Source: Rhodococcus sp. WMMA185
Lineage (GTDB): Bacteria; Actinomycetota; Actinomycetes; Mycobacteriales; Mycobacteriaceae
Direction of reading: 5' to 3'
Length of the DNA stretch: 64,000 nt
NCBI RefSeq assembly: GCF_001767395.1
Contig: NZ_CP017014.1
Coordinates: forward strand, 3,613,012 to 3,677,011
The position numbers were made by a program, and so were the translations under genes. How positions within the stretch are numbered: position 1 is the first letter of the stretch; each line of letters begins with the position of its first letter. Positions 20,399 to 28,705 of this stretch are shown one piece after another. The notes beneath the pieces are model-generated. The model worked only from the letters and a program-made list of their open reading frames with translations, had not been told where the DNA came from and ran no database searches.

Positions 20399-21065
20399 GC
20401 GAACACCGACCGCCGCACCCGACGTCACCGTCGTCATCCCCTGTATGAACGAGGCCGGTTCCCTACCCGGAGTACTGGCAGCGATTCCCGACGGATACCG
20501 GACAGTGGTCGTGGACAACAACTCCACCGACGACACCGCAGACGTCGCCCGCGCCCACGGCGCGTCGGTGATACGTGAGCAGATCCCGGGATACGGTTCC
20601 GCCGTTCACGCGGGGGTACTTGCCGCACGAACTTCCGTGGTCTGCGTACTGGACGGCGACGGATCGATGAACGCGGGTGAACTTCCGCGACTCGTTGCCT
20701 CATTGGACTCGGGCGCCGACCTTGCGGTGGGACGCCGCAGGGCAGATCGCCGCGGAGCGTGGCCGCTCTACAGCAGACTCGGCAATGCCGTCCTCGCCGC
20801 TCGGCTTCGGCGTCGATACGGACTGCCGGTCCACGATCTCGGTGCGATGAGAGCCGTGCGCCGTCAGGACCTACTCGACCTGCATGTCGACGACCGAAGG
20901 TCCGGGTATCCGCTGCAACTTCTCGTCCTCGCCGGACGTGCGCATTGGCGGGTCGTCGAGCACGACATCACCTACCGCCCTCGCACCGCGGGAAGCTCGA
21001 AGGTGTCAGGTTCGCTGAAGGGGACGATCGTTGCCCTGCACGACTTCTGGAAGGTGATCGCGTGA
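20391..21065 (+). CDS. GT2 family glycosyltransferase (dolichyl-phosphate sugar synthase-like)
   Basis: A 224-residue GT-A glycosyltransferase. VVIPCMNEAGSLPGVL, VVDNNSTDDTADVA and the metal-binding DGDGSMN define the fold; no C-terminal membrane helices are present. It would transfer a sugar from a nucleotide donor, possibly to polyprenyl phosphate, supplying the GT-C-like protein encoded nearby. It starts at GTG 20391 inside the end of the epimerase gene. Counterpart by position: Rv0539. Confidence 0.88.
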   Translation: MSERTPTAAPDVTVVIPCMNEAGSLPGVLAAIPDGYRTVVVDNNSTDDTADVARAHGASVIREQIPGYGSAVHAGVLAARTSVVCVLDGDGSMNAGELPRLVASLDSGADLAVGRRRADRRGAWPLYSRLGNAVLAARLRRRYGLPVHDLGAMRAVRRQDLLDLHVDDRRSGYPLQLLVLAGRAHWRVVEHDITYRPRTAGSSKVSGSLKGTIVALHDFWKVIA

Positions 21066-21721
21066 CCCTCGACGTAGTGGTCCTCGTCGTCGCAAAGGCG
21101 CCTGTCCCAGGTTTTGCGAAGACCAGGCTGGCATCGGAGATGGGCGACGTCCGAGCCGCCGAGCTCGCGGCGGCTTCGCTGCTCGACACCCTCGCCGCCG
21201 TCGAGGCAGCAGATGTCATGCATCGAGTCGTCGCAATGACCGGCGATCTCGACAAGGCAGTCGGAAACGGAGACATCTCGGCGGCGCTGGGCGGTTTCAC
21301 CGTGATATCGCAACGTGGTGACGGCCTCGCGGAGCGCCTGGTGAACGCACACGCCGACGCATACGCAATGTTCGGCGTGCCAATCCTTCAAATCGGGATG
21401 GACACCCCACAGGTGAGCGCGGCACTTCTCGAGGAATCGGCGGCGACCCTGACCCGGAACGAGCAGTGCGTCCTGGGACCGGCCGAAGACGGTGGCTGGT
21501 GGGTCCTCGGCGTGCCGGACGCGGCGGCAGCGGAGGCGATACTTTCCGTTCCGATGTCCCGTCCGGACACGGGCCGACTCACCCGAGATGCCCTTGTCGC
21601 GAGCGGGATGGAGGTCGTGGACCTGCCGATGCTCCGCGACATCGACTACGCGGCCGATGTCGCACCGGTCGCGGCTCTGTGCTCGGCGTCCAGTCGGTTT
21701 CGTGCCGTGAGTGGCTGTTGA
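21062..21721 (+). CDS. DUF2064 glycosyltransferase-like protein
   Basis: A 219-residue protein of the TIGR04282/DUF2064 family, a nucleotidyltransferase-like GT-A fold related to CofC. VVAKAPVPGFAKTRLASEMG is the N-terminal signature and GPAEDGGWWVLGV the second. The start GTG at 21062 overlaps the upstream stop (GTGA). Counterpart by position: Rv0540. Biochemical role unknown. It is the last gene of the four-gene operon and converges on a crotonase gene 21 bp away. Confidence 0.85.
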   Translation: MTLDVVVLVVAKAPVPGFAKTRLASEMGDVRAAELAAASLLDTLAAVEAADVMHRVVAMTGDLDKAVGNGDISAALGGFTVISQRGDGLAERLVNAHADAYAMFGVPILQIGMDTPQVSAALLEESAATLTRNEQCVLGPAEDGGWWVLGVPDAAAAEAILSVPMSRPDTGRLTRDALVASGMEVVDLPMLRDIDYAADVAPVAALCSASSRFRAVSGC

Positions 21722-21742
21722 GCTCGCACGGGCTGCTGCCGG

Positions 21743-22513
21743 TTACCCGAACTCGCCGTGCCTACCCGCTCCCGCGGCGAACCGTGCAGCCCCCTCGAGT
21801 GTCCCGTTGGCCAGAGAGATTGTGCCGCGTCGAAATTCGTTCATGAGGGCATGATCCTCGGTAAGTCCGGCCTGCTCGAGCAGCGACAATCGATCCTGCC
21901 TCATGCATACCTGCGGAAAGGCAGCGATCTCCCGGGCCAACTCCTGGGCTGCCGCGATTGCACTGCCCGCCTCGACTTTCCGGTTGATCAGCCCCATACT
22001 CAGGGCTTCGTCGGCATCTACCGGGCGCCCGGTCAGGACGAGATCCATCGCGCGGCCCTCACCGATCAGGCGGGGCAGGCGAACAGTCCCACCATCTATG
22101 AGAGGAACGCCCCAGCGTCTACAGAACACCCCCAGGATGGCGTCCTGATCGGCAACTCGCAGGTCAGCCCACAGCGCCAACTCCAACCCACCGGCCACGG
22201 CGTGTCCCTCGATCGCGGCGATGACGGGTTTGCTCAATCGCATCCGAGAGATACCCATCGGCGCATCCCCGTCGGGCGCGACCCGGTTCCCTGTTTCCGA
22301 GCCAATCGCCTTCAAATCTGCACCGGCGCAGAACGTTCCACCCTCACCGTGCAGGACCGCCACAGATGCATCCGCGTCGGCGTCGAAAGCGCGGAAGGCA
22401 TCGGCGAGCGCCTCGGCGGTGGGCCGGTCCACCGCGTTGCGCACCTCGGGTCGGTTGAGGCTGATCGTCGTCACCGGGCCGTCCTTGCGGACGAGTACGA
22501 GATCCGGAGTCAT
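21743..22513 (-). CDS. Crotonase-fold protein (enoyl-CoA hydratase family)
   Basis: A 256-residue crotonase; GEGGTFCAGADLKAI forms the CoA oxyanion hole and GHAVAGGLELALWADLRVA the core. Aligned to rat hydratase from memory, Glu144 is kept (GGLEL) but Glu164 is replaced by Cys in GVFCRRWGVPL, so plain hydratase activity is doubtful. ATG 22513 has AGGAAAGG upstream and is preferred to 22555. It is divergent from the TetR gene; GAACGGGTGTTC (22580-22591) between them could be an operator. Confidence 0.85.
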   Translation of the reverse strand: MTPDLVLVRKDGPVTTISLNRPEVRNAVDRPTAEALADAFRAFDADADASVAVLHGEGGTFCAGADLKAIGSETGNRVAPDGDAPMGISRMRLSKPVIAAIEGHAVAGGLELALWADLRVADQDAILGVFCRRWGVPLIDGGTVRLPRLIGEGRAMDLVLTGRPVDADEALSMGLINRKVEAGSAIAAAQELAREIAAFPQVCMRQDRLSLLEQAGLTEDHALMNEFRRGTISLANGTLEGAARFAAGAGRHGEFG

Positions 22514-22579
22514 GGAATTCGCCTTTCCTCGCTGGTACGGCGACGCTAGCACCACTCGGCCACCCTTGACGCAAGAACG

Positions 22580-22591
22580 GAACGGGTGTTC
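22580..22591. promoter_or_regulatory. Candidate TetR operator, GAAC-N4-GTTC
   Basis: A short palindrome with a TTGACG -35-like element just upstream (22566-22571), in the 88-bp space between the divergent crotonase and TetR genes. Short and therefore weak evidence. Confidence 0.3.
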
Positions 22592-22601
22592 ACTTCTTCA
22601 T

Positions 22602-23279
22602 ATGGCCTACCGGCGCACACCCGCGGTCCAGGAACGATTGGACGCACTTCGCACCACGCTGGTCGATTCTGCGATCGGGCTGATCTCCCGCCACGGATAC
22701 GGTGGGTGCTCGATCTCGGCTGTCGCGGCAGAAGCCGGCGTGGGCACCGGCACGGTGTATCGGCACTTCACGAACAAGGGCGAACTCTTCACGGAGGTCT
22801 TCCGCATCGTCTGCAGCCGGGAGGTGAGCGCCGCCGTCGAGGCCGGAAATACCGCCCGCAACATCGAGGGCAGCTACGTGGCAGCAGTCTCCGCATCGGT
22901 CCGCACCTTTGCCGAGCGGGCGCTGCGCGCACCGACGCTTGCATACGCCCTGCTCGTAGAACCAGTGGACCCGCAGGTCGACACCCAACGCCTGCTGTTC
23001 CGGGAGTCGTTCCGGGATGCGTTCGCTGCCACGATCGAGGCTGCCATCGAGTCCGGAGAGATTCCGGAACAGGACGCCTCCTTGACCGCGGCCTGCATCG
23101 TCGGCGCCATCGGCGAGGCGCTTGTCCTGCCCCTGGCGCGCGGAGTCGGAGACTCCAAAGGAATCGGAGTCGGAGACTCCAAAGGAAACGGAGTCGGTGA
23201 CCCCAGGGGGTCGCCCGACGGCGCGATCATCCCCGCTCTTCTCACTTTTACGCTTCGATCTCTCGGGAGCCCCGAATGA
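22602..23279 (+). CDS. TetR family regulator
   Basis: A 225-residue repressor-type protein. The HTH is GGCSISAVAAEAGVGTGTVY followed by RHFTNKGELF. The C-terminal third carries an unusual glycine-rich insert made of an 8-residue unit repeated nearly three times (GVGDSKGI, GVGDSKGN, GVGDPRGS), encoded by 24-bp repeats. ATG 22602 is chosen because the frame upstream has no better start. The stop overlaps the AidB-like start (ATGA), so it is the first gene of a three-gene operon of acyl-CoA enzymes and probably regulates it. Confidence 0.9.
   Translation: MAYRRTPAVQERLDALRTTLVDSAIGLISRHGYGGCSISAVAAEAGVGTGTVYRHFTNKGELFTEVFRIVCSREVSAAVEAGNTARNIEGSYVAAVSASVRTFAERALRAPTLAYALLVEPVDPQVDTQRLLFRESFRDAFAATIEAAIESGEIPEQDASLTAACIVGAIGEALVLPLARGVGDSKGIGVGDSKGNGVGDPRGSPDGAIIPALLTFTLRSLGSPE
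23141..23210 (+). repeat. 24-bp tandem repeat inside the TetR gene
   Basis: Two near-identical 24-bp copies start at 23141 and 23165 with CGGAGTCGGAGACTCCAAAG, then a diverged partial copy at 23189-23210. The period keeps the frame. Each unit contains the palindrome GGAGTCGGAGACTCC, imperfect at its centre. Confidence 0.9.
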
Positions 23280-24913
23280 CTGCCACACATGAGGTCTTCA
23301 ACCAAGTTCCTCCGCTGACCAACTTCGACGCCGCCGACTACCCGCCTCTTCTCGACGCGTTGCAGCGGGAGGGCGCTCATGAATCGCTCGACGAGGTACA
23401 CGACGTCGGGCGACTCGCAGGCAGCGAGGAAGCGCAGCGACTCGGCGACCTAGCCGAAGCGCACCCTCCGATCCTGCGCACACACGACCGCTACGGGCAC
23501 CGCATCGACGAGGTGGAGTACGACCCCGCCTATCACACGCTGATGACGACGGCCGTCGAGATGGGGTTGCACGGCGCCCCCTGGGCGGACCCGAACTCGC
23601 ACGCCCACCTGGTGCGGGCCGCGAAGATGTCGGTGTGGGGCCGTGTCGACGCCGGGCACACCTGTCCGATCTCCATGACCTACGCCGTGGTCCCGGCACT
23701 GCGGCACAACCCCGAATTGGCGCAGCAGTACGAGCCGCTGTTGACCACCAGAATCTACGATCCGACACTGCGACCGGCGCACGAGAAGGCCGGGCTGATC
23801 GCCGGGATGTCCATGACGGAGAAGCAGGGCGGGTCCGATGTGCGCGCGGGCACCACCCGCGCCGTTCCGCAGTCCGACGGCAGCTACCTGCTGACCGGGC
23901 ACAAGTGGTTCACCTCGGCTCCGATGTCGGACATCTTCCTCGTCCTCGCCCAGGCACCCGGTGGACTGTCATGCTTCTTCCTGCCTCGCATCCTGCCGGA
24001 CGGCACCCGGAACCGAATGCACCTGCAGCGCCTCAAGGACAAGCTCGGCAACCACTCGAACGCGAGCAGCGAGGTCGAATACGACGAAGCGGTGGCCTGG
24101 CTCGTCGGTGAGGAGGGGCGGGGTGTCCCCACCATCATCGAGATGGTCAACATGACCCGCCTCGACTGCACCATCGGCACGGCCACCGCAATGGTCGCCG
24201 GCACCGCGCAAGCAGCCCACCATGCCGTCCACCGCAGCGCTTTCGGCGCCCACCTGGTCGATCAGCCATTGATGCGGAACGTGCTCGCCGACCTCGCGAT
24301 CGAGTCGGAGGCATCGACAACCGTCGCGATGTGGCTGGCCGCGCTCACCGACCGTGCGACCGCAGGCGACGCGCACGCCACCGCCCTGCGCCGCATTTCA
24401 CTGGCGGTCAGCAAGTACTTCGTCTGCAAACGCGGACCGATCCACGCCGCCGAGGCACTGGAATGTCTGGGTGGAAACGGGTACGTGGAAGACTCGCGCA
24501 TGCCGCGGCTGTACAGGGAAGCCCCGCTGCTGTCGATATGGGAGGGCTCCGGCAACGTCGCAGCACTCGACACCCTGCGTGCGGTGGCAAAACAGCCGGA
24601 ATCGCTGCAAGTATTCTTCGACGAACTCGGCACGGCCGCGGGCGTCGACTCCCGGTTGGACGCTGCGGTCGAGAATCTGAAGACGGCTTTCGGCGACCCC
24701 GAAACCCTCGAACACCGGGCCCGACGCGTGGTCGGCGACATGGCGCTCGCGTTGCAGGGGTCTCTACTCATCCGCCACGGACACCCGGCGGTCGCGGACG
24801 CTTTCTGCGCCAGCCGTCTGTCCGGGGACTGGGGCAGCGTCTTCGGTACGCTGCCGACCGGTGTAGACACCGCCGCAATCATCGACCGCACAACCCCGAA
24901 GGTGGGATTATGA
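23276..24913 (+). CDS. AidB-like acyl-CoA dehydrogenase
   Basis: A 545-residue flavoprotein of the acyl-CoA dehydrogenase superfamily, closest in pattern to AidB: GHTCPISMTYAVVPALR, GMSMTEKQGGSDVR, ALECLGGNGYVEDSRMPRLY and LLSIWEGSGNV, the last holding the acidic residue of the active site. AidB binds DNA and is induced by alkylation damage in E. coli, but here the gene sits between a TetR regulator and a crotonase, so a role in acyl-CoA metabolism is just as likely. Four-base overlaps link it to both neighbours. Confidence 0.88.
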   Translation: MTATHEVFNQVPPLTNFDAADYPPLLDALQREGAHESLDEVHDVGRLAGSEEAQRLGDLAEAHPPILRTHDRYGHRIDEVEYDPAYHTLMTTAVEMGLHGAPWADPNSHAHLVRAAKMSVWGRVDAGHTCPISMTYAVVPALRHNPELAQQYEPLLTTRIYDPTLRPAHEKAGLIAGMSMTEKQGGSDVRAGTTRAVPQSDGSYLLTGHKWFTSAPMSDIFLVLAQAPGGLSCFFLPRILPDGTRNRMHLQRLKDKLGNHSNASSEVEYDEAVAWLVGEEGRGVPTIIEMVNMTRLDCTIGTATAMVAGTAQAAHHAVHRSAFGAHLVDQPLMRNVLADLAIESEASTTVAMWLAALTDRATAGDAHATALRRISLAVSKYFVCKRGPIHAAEALECLGGNGYVEDSRMPRLYREAPLLSIWEGSGNVAALDTLRAVAKQPESLQVFFDELGTAAGVDSRLDAAVENLKTAFGDPETLEHRARRVVGDMALALQGSLLIRHGHPAVADAFCASRLSGDWGSVFGTLPTGVDTAAIIDRTTPKVGL

Positions 24914-25935
24914 CCGACTACGACAACCAGTCCGGCACCCGGCCCGCCGCATGGCGCGAAGGCTGGGGCGAGGGCGGAGACTCCCTGTTCGCAAGCCCGA
25001 CACCCGACCGCGACGAAAAGGCCACCGAGTATCGGACCCTCACATACCAGGTGACCGGACGCATCGCCCGGATCACGTTCAATCGACCGGAACACGGCAA
25101 CGCGATCACCGCCGATACCCCTTTCGAGATCGCCGACACCGTCGAGCAGGCCGACCTCGATCCTCGGGTCCACGTAATCCTGCTGTCGGGCCGCGGAAAG
25201 GGATTCTGCGGCGGATACGACCTGAATGTCTTCGCCGAGCACCGCGGGTATTCGGGCGACGGACGGGCGACGGACGGGACGGTGCTAGACCCTAACGTCC
25301 AGGCGCGCAATCACGACCCAGGCGGCAACTGGGATCCGATGGTCGACTACGCCATGATGAGCCGATTCAACCGCGGCTTCGCGAGTCTGCTTCACGCGAA
25401 CAAACCGACGGTCGCAAAGATCCACGGCTTCTGTGTAGCCGGCGGCACCGATATCGCGCTGTTCTGCGACCAGATAATCACTGCAGCCGACACGAAAATC
25501 GGCTATCCCCCGACCCGGGTGTGGGGAGTGCCCGCGGCGGGTATGTGGGCGCACCGCCTCGGCGACCAGCGAGCCAAACGCCTGCTCCTCACGGGAGACT
25601 GCATCAGCGGACGGCAGGCGGCCGAGTGGGGGCTGGCGGTGGAGTCTGCGCCACTCGATGAACTCGACGAACGCACCGAGAACCTCGTCCAGCGGATAGC
25701 GCAGATGCCGATCAACCAACTGATGATGGTCAAGCTCGCGCTGAACAGTGCGCTGCTCGCACAAGGTGTCACCACCTCGGCAATGGTCAGCACCGTCTTC
25801 GACGGTATGGCCCGGCACACCCGGGAGGGCCACGCATTCCAAATGCGATCGTCCACCGTCGGATTCCGCGAGGCGGTCAGGGAACGAGACGAACCGTTCG
25901 GCGATCACAAGCGGCAACAGTTCGAGCAGAAGTGA
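24910..25935 (+). CDS. Crotonase-fold protein (enoyl-CoA hydratase family)
   Basis: A 341-residue crotonase with an N-terminal extension of about 45 residues. GRGKGFCGGYDLNVFAE and GFCVAGGTDIALFCDQIITA give the fold. The usual hydratase Glu residues are not kept (Asp in GGTDI, and no Glu in GYPPTRVWGVP), so the reaction is uncertain. ATG 24910 overlaps the AidB-like stop. It is the last gene of the TetR-AidB-crotonase operon. Confidence 0.87.
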   Translation: MTDYDNQSGTRPAAWREGWGEGGDSLFASPTPDRDEKATEYRTLTYQVTGRIARITFNRPEHGNAITADTPFEIADTVEQADLDPRVHVILLSGRGKGFCGGYDLNVFAEHRGYSGDGRATDGTVLDPNVQARNHDPGGNWDPMVDYAMMSRFNRGFASLLHANKPTVAKIHGFCVAGGTDIALFCDQIITAADTKIGYPPTRVWGVPAAGMWAHRLGDQRAKRLLLTGDCISGRQAAEWGLAVESAPLDELDERTENLVQRIAQMPINQLMMVKLALNSALLAQGVTTSAMVSTVFDGMARHTREGHAFQMRSSTVGFREAVRERDEPFGDHKRQQFEQK

Positions 25936-26118
25936 CGCTTTCCGCAGCCAGGAGAAGCGGACACCACGCGATCAGCATTCCCCTACTCAGGCGGCTAATC
26001 ACCGTTCGGTCGAGGGATCTCGAGCCGTCGGTTCGAGAAGTCACGTAGGCACGCGGAAGACTGCCTCGAGTGTGGCCGCATCACCGAACGTTCGGCTGAC
26101 ATCAGCCACGCAAATCGC
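25936..26118. other. Convergent intergenic region
   Basis: This 183-bp space lies between two convergent genes. No open frame with coding character and no strong hairpin is seen. Confidence 0.35.
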
Positions 26119-26418
26119 CTAGGCGCAATCGCGGCAGATCAGCTGGCCGCCCGCCTCCGAGGCGAGGCGCGAACGGTGATGCACTAGAAAGCAACTACTA
26201 CAGGTGAATTCGTCATCCTGCTTGGGCATGACACGAACGGTGAGTTCTTCACCGGACAGGTCTGCGCCGGGCAGTTCGAACGACTCCGCCGTGTCAGTCT
26301 CCTCGACATCGACGACGGAAGACTGTGAGTCGCTCCTCCGCGTCTTCAGTTCTTCGAGCGAGTCCGCGGCGAGTTCGTCGTCGACGGTAACCCGTGGTGC
26401 GTCGTAGTCGGTTGGCAT
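26119..26418 (-). CDS. DUF4193 zinc-ribbon protein
   Basis: A 99-residue acidic protein found throughout actinobacteria. The C-terminus carries two Cys pairs, CSSC and CRDC, which should bind zinc; the N-terminal half is disordered (SSVVDVEETDTAESFELPG). Its function is unknown, though homologues are often linked to sigma-factor or stress regulation. It begins at ATG 26418 and stands alone beside a 930-bp gene-free stretch. Confidence 0.88.
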   Translation of the reverse strand: MPTDYDAPRVTVDDELAADSLEELKTRRSDSQSSVVDVEETDTAESFELPGADLSGEELTVRVMPKQDDEFTCSSCFLVHHRSRLASEAGGQLICRDCA

Positions 26419-27348
26419 GACTTCCTCCCGTAGGCTCAGGGTTCTTAGTTGGGTGAAATTTCTTTTGTTGTTGGGCGCGGTTGCTAGACAACGAGCCGAT
26501 CCTGCATTTTGTTCCCGGGACGGCTACACGATCTTTCGAGGCCATCTTTCGGGGACATGGAATGCCCGTTCCGGACCCATCTCAATCACTCGACCCGGAA
26601 GGTCGTTCAGACGGTGACGGACGGCCATTACCAAAGTAGAGGATCTAGCTCCCGGGATCCGATCATCGTTCCGACTGCTGGTACGCAACCGACGCTCCAC
26701 TATAGGGAAGCCTCACTTTTGTGCAACTCGGGGGTCCGGATTTCGCTCGATGCGGTGGTCGTACCGGCGACATCACGGACGCTTCGGACATCTGAGACGT
26801 GACTCACCCTGGACCCCGCTCCGCCCCTCACGCCTCAGCGCGCCGACGCCCGCTCCAGCCCCACAAAGATGGTTCCGCTTAGCGGAACGGTCCAACTTCC
26901 CATTCCACCCCTCGAGACGGTAGCCGCTTCGCGATAGTCGAATTGAAGTTAATTACTTTCTATTGTTTTCCAAACAATCCAATCCAGCATTTCCACAATT
27001 TGGTGCGAATCGAAAGTCTGACAACAAGGCCCAGTTGAATTATCGGGACGAGGAATTCGCTTATCAGTTGGGTAGGTCGGATATTCGTACGCATAGAAAA
27101 TGTCTGATTCCGGCCGAAAACTGAAAACCGTTGCAGGTTAGGCAAGTACAACAGTGTCGTGAACCATGGACCGTGGACCGACTGAAGGAAAGTGGGACAC
27201 AATCGCGGAACGACGAGATGAGCAGGGCTTCGGCGAGTACGTACCCGAACCGGCAGCGGGTGCCGCTGAGTCCATCGGGAATAGATCTCCGCAGGGAGCG
27301 TTGATACCCACAGGTAGTTGAATGATCAATCATATGAGGAGACGTCAT
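26419..27348. other. Gene-free 930-bp region
   Basis: No open frame here has the expected codon pattern. Contents: a perfect 17-bp palindrome at 26872-26888, a locally AT-rich stretch at about 26935-27130, and a 28-codon open frame at 27219-27305 of doubtful meaning. The 3' end should contain the pirin promoter; a near-palindrome around TGATCAATCAT lies at 27323-27333. Confidence 0.5.
26872..26888. promoter_or_regulatory. Operator-like palindrome GTTCCGCT-T-AGCGGAAC
   Basis: An exact 8-bp inverted repeat with a 1-nt centre. Such TTCCGC/GCGGAA palindromes resemble operators of IclR-family regulators, but no IclR gene or obvious target lies nearby. Confidence 0.45.
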
Positions 27349-28314
27349 ATGCCTGCCATAACGGTGGAAAATATCCTTGCCTTGCCGCGCATCGACGCGC
27401 CCGCACCGCGCGCCGTCGACCGCCCGGTTCGTTCCCTGACCACGGCCCCGACCGGATATGAGGGCGAAGGCTTCCCCGTTCGCCGCGCCTTCGCCGGCAT
27501 CGATCTGGCGGCGCTGGACCCCTTCGTCCACATGGACCAGATGGGCGAAGTCGACTACGCACCCGGTGAGCCCAAGGGAACGGCCTGGCATCCGCATCGC
27601 GGCTTCGAGACCGTCACGTACATGATCGAGGGAATCATGGAGCACCACGACTCCAGCGGCGGTGGCGGCACTATAGGTGGCGGAGACACCCAGTGGATGA
27701 CCGCAGGTGGTGGCATCCTTCACATCGAGGCTCCGCCCGAGCACCTCGTATTGAGCGGCGGCCTGTTCCATGGAGTCCAGTTGTGGGTCAACCTGCCGCG
27801 CGAGAACAAGATGGCCGCGCCCCGCTATCAAGACATCACCGGCCGGAAGGTGGCTCTACTGTCTTCACCGGACGGGGGCGCGCTCGTTCGTGTCATCGCG
27901 GGCGAGGTAGCCGGGCACCACGGCCCGGGCTCGACCTATACGCCCATCAGCCTCGTCCACGCGACGATTGCCCCGGGCGCGAGCCTGACGCTGCCGTGGA
28001 ACCCTGAATTCAATGCGCTGGCGTATGTCCTCGCCGGCGATGGCCTCGCCGGTTCCGAGCGCAGGCCGATTCGCATGGGTCAGACGGTCGTCTACGGCCG
28101 TGGTGACACCATCACGATCTCCGCGACCGATACCCAGGACTCGAGAACCAAGTCCCTCGAGGTGTACTTCCTCGGAGGCAAACCGATCCGTGAACCCATC
28201 GCAATGGCCGGACCGTTCGTCATGAACACCCGGGCCGAGGTGCTGCAGGCGTTCGACGACTTCCAAGCCGGGCGGTTGGGATCAGTTCCCGCCGCACACG
28301 AGTCGCTCGACTGA
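27349..28314 (+). CDS. Pirin family protein
   Basis: A 321-residue bicupin. His81, His83, His125 and Glu127 (in WHPHRGFET and GILHIEAP) match the four metal ligands of pirins, and WMTAGGGILHIEAP is the family signature. Bacterial pirins have been described as quercetinases or redox-linked regulators; no specific role can be assigned. ATG 27349 has AGGAGA 7 nt upstream and is preferred to the ATG at 27322. It is monocistronic. Confidence 0.92.
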   Translation: MPAITVENILALPRIDAPAPRAVDRPVRSLTTAPTGYEGEGFPVRRAFAGIDLAALDPFVHMDQMGEVDYAPGEPKGTAWHPHRGFETVTYMIEGIMEHHDSSGGGGTIGGGDTQWMTAGGGILHIEAPPEHLVLSGGLFHGVQLWVNLPRENKMAAPRYQDITGRKVALLSSPDGGALVRVIAGEVAGHHGPGSTYTPISLVHATIAPGASLTLPWNPEFNALAYVLAGDGLAGSERRPIRMGQTVVYGRGDTITISATDTQDSRTKSLEVYFLGGKPIREPIAMAGPFVMNTRAEVLQAFDDFQAGRLGSVPAAHESLD

Positions 28315-28353
28315 CGCAAGGCCGGCACAGCCCGCAACCGGTTCCGGAAGAAC

Positions 28354-28704
28354 TCAGCGGCGGCGGATCCTCGCGTCGATGCGATGGATCCGCAGGTCGC
28401 TGCGCGGGATTCGGAACGTCTCGACTACCCGCACTGTGGCGAGGGTGCGGCCGAACAGTCCGGCGTCGAGGAGGTAGTCGGCGGTGACGTCATCGCCCTC
28501 CACCGACCATGTGCAGTCCCGAATAACCCGGATCAATCGGTACTGGGGCCCACCGGAAAGACTTCGGCGCAAGTGATCCCCGGAGAACGCCGTCTTGATC
28601 CCGGCCTCGTAGCGGACTGCGCGTGGCTCGATCGGCACCGAGTTACCGTTGCGACTCAGCAGCGCATCGAGGTAGGCCCGTGCGACATCGACCTGATCGT
28701 CCAT
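28354..28704 (-). CDS. Small NTF2-like protein of unknown function
   Basis: A 116-residue protein without a signal peptide. ARAYLDALLSRNG...VRYEAGIKTAFSGD...YRLIRVIRDCTWSVEGDDVTADYLLDAG is closely similar to the secreted protein at 56533-56982, so the two are paralogues. ATG 28704 lies one base past the stop of the lipoprotein gene, so the two are coupled. The fold looks like an NTF2/SnoaL-type cone; no catalytic residues can be named. Confidence 0.72.
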   Translation of the reverse strand: MDDQVDVARAYLDALLSRNGNSVPIEPRAVRYEAGIKTAFSGDHLRRSLSGGPQYRLIRVIRDCTWSVEGDDVTADYLLDAGLFGRTLATVRVVETFRIPRSDLRIHRIDARIRRR

Positions 28705-28705
28705 C

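Noticed and set aside
22580-22591. GAACGGGTGTTC as a KstR-type site
   Set aside because: The spacing between AAC and GTT is four, not two, so it does not fit the KstR pattern; kept only as a weak TetR operator candidate.
27219-27305. A 28-codon open frame (MSRASASTYPNRQRVPLSPS...) upstream of the pirin gene
   Set aside because: No clear ribosome site or hairpin and no recognised leader-peptide pattern; could be chance in a high-GC genome.
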